A stretch of DNA of 64,000 nucleotides. Source: Mycogone perniciosa (Eukaryota; Ascomycota; Sordariomycetes; Hypocreales; Hypocreaceae). The notes beneath the pieces were generated by a model. The model was not told the DNA's origin and made no database searches. It worked only from the letters and a program-made list of their open reading frames with translations. How positions within the stretch are numbered: the first letter of the stretch is position 1; each line of letters begins with the position of its first letter. The stretch is taken from assembly GCA_025331125.1 (NCBI GenBank), contig JAOALB010000126.1, positions 56,819-120,818 of the forward strand, given 5' to 3'. Shown one piece after another: positions 63,926 to 64,000 of this stretch. The translations under genes were made by a program, and so were the position numbers.

Positions 63926-64000
63926 TGTCACGACCCGACCAGGCCAAGGCCCGGGTCCGGAAGAATATCGGAACGACGGGCCAATAAGAACATGATCACT
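63926..64000 (+). repeat. Start of an unmutated LTR (Ty3/Gypsy-type), cut by window end
   Basis: At 63,926 the sequence switches from AT-rich to strongly GC-rich DNA starting TGTCACGACCCGACCAGG. The TGTCAC start is typical of fungal Gypsy LTRs, and CCCGGGTCCGG is intact. Absence of RIP indicates a recent insertion or a single-copy state. Only 75 bp are visible, so an alternative is the end of another element type. Confidence 0.5.

Noticed and set aside
63500..64000. Possible telomere-proximal end
   Set aside because: No TTAGGG-type repeats occur here or at position 1; AT-rich DNA alone does not indicate a telomere or a centromere.

Overview
The window looks like nuclear DNA of a filamentous ascomycete (Pezizomycotina; my inference is a Eurotiales-like fungus). 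The protein-coding genes carry short spliceosomal introns of 59-133 bp with GT..AG ends. Most of the remaining DNA is very AT-rich and dominated by TpA, the signature of repeat-induced point mutation (RIP, C-to-T at CpA). Translations of these AT-rich tracts still show recognisable protein families, but with RIP-type changes: Gln codons turned into stops, His to Tyr, Asp to Asn. No genome or database comparison could be run, so family calls rest on motif recognition.

Layout. (1) 1-12,180 is an AT-rich, RIP-mutated tract. It holds a Ty3/Gypsy relic with its 3' LTR (1 to about 5,035), a truncated inverted copy of another LTR element (about 5,030-6,991), and AT-rich DNA with one less-mutated patch (8,395-8,635). 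(2) 12,181-23,290 is an island of normal composition. It carries a flavin-containing monooxygenase gene (-), a divergently transcribed MFS permease (+), a broken F-box gene (+) and a DOPA 4,5-dioxygenase-family gene (-). A 302-bp MITE lies in the FMO/MFS intergenic region and a 9-bp minisatellite lies upstream of the dioxygenase. (3) 23,605-30,726 is an LTR retroelement with two 266-bp direct LTRs; its left end is the inverted partner of the 5,030-6,991 copy, so the gene island sits between inverted repeats. (4) 30,727-36,535 is extremely AT-rich. (5) 36,538-58,562 is RIP-mutated but less AT-rich and holds, all on the + strand, relics of a DUF3435 tyrosine-recombinase-like gene (the family of Starship 'captains') with a C-terminal zinc-finger region, a Pfs/nucleoside-phosphorylase NLR N-terminus, a BCS1-like AAA ATPase, and a coiled-coil plus kinase-like gene. 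A patch of less mutated DNA at 54.3-56.2 kb contains an unusual cluster of GTTACTAGTAAC-like palindromic motifs. (6) 58,563-63,925 is unassigned RIP-mutated DNA, ending at the start of an unmutated LTR-like sequence (63,926 to the window end).

Only three genes look intact: FMO, MFS permease and dioxygenase. The FMO and permease share a 1.05-kb divergent promoter and could be co-regulated, for example in oxidising and moving a small nitrogen- or sulphur-containing compound; that link is inference. The most interesting possibility is that 36.5-58.6 kb is the RIP-degraded remnant of a Starship-like giant mobile element: a captain-like gene near a composition boundary containing a TTAC(N7)A site, followed by same-strand NLR, AAA-ATPase and kinase-like cargo. 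This is a hypothesis, because no matching right end was found.
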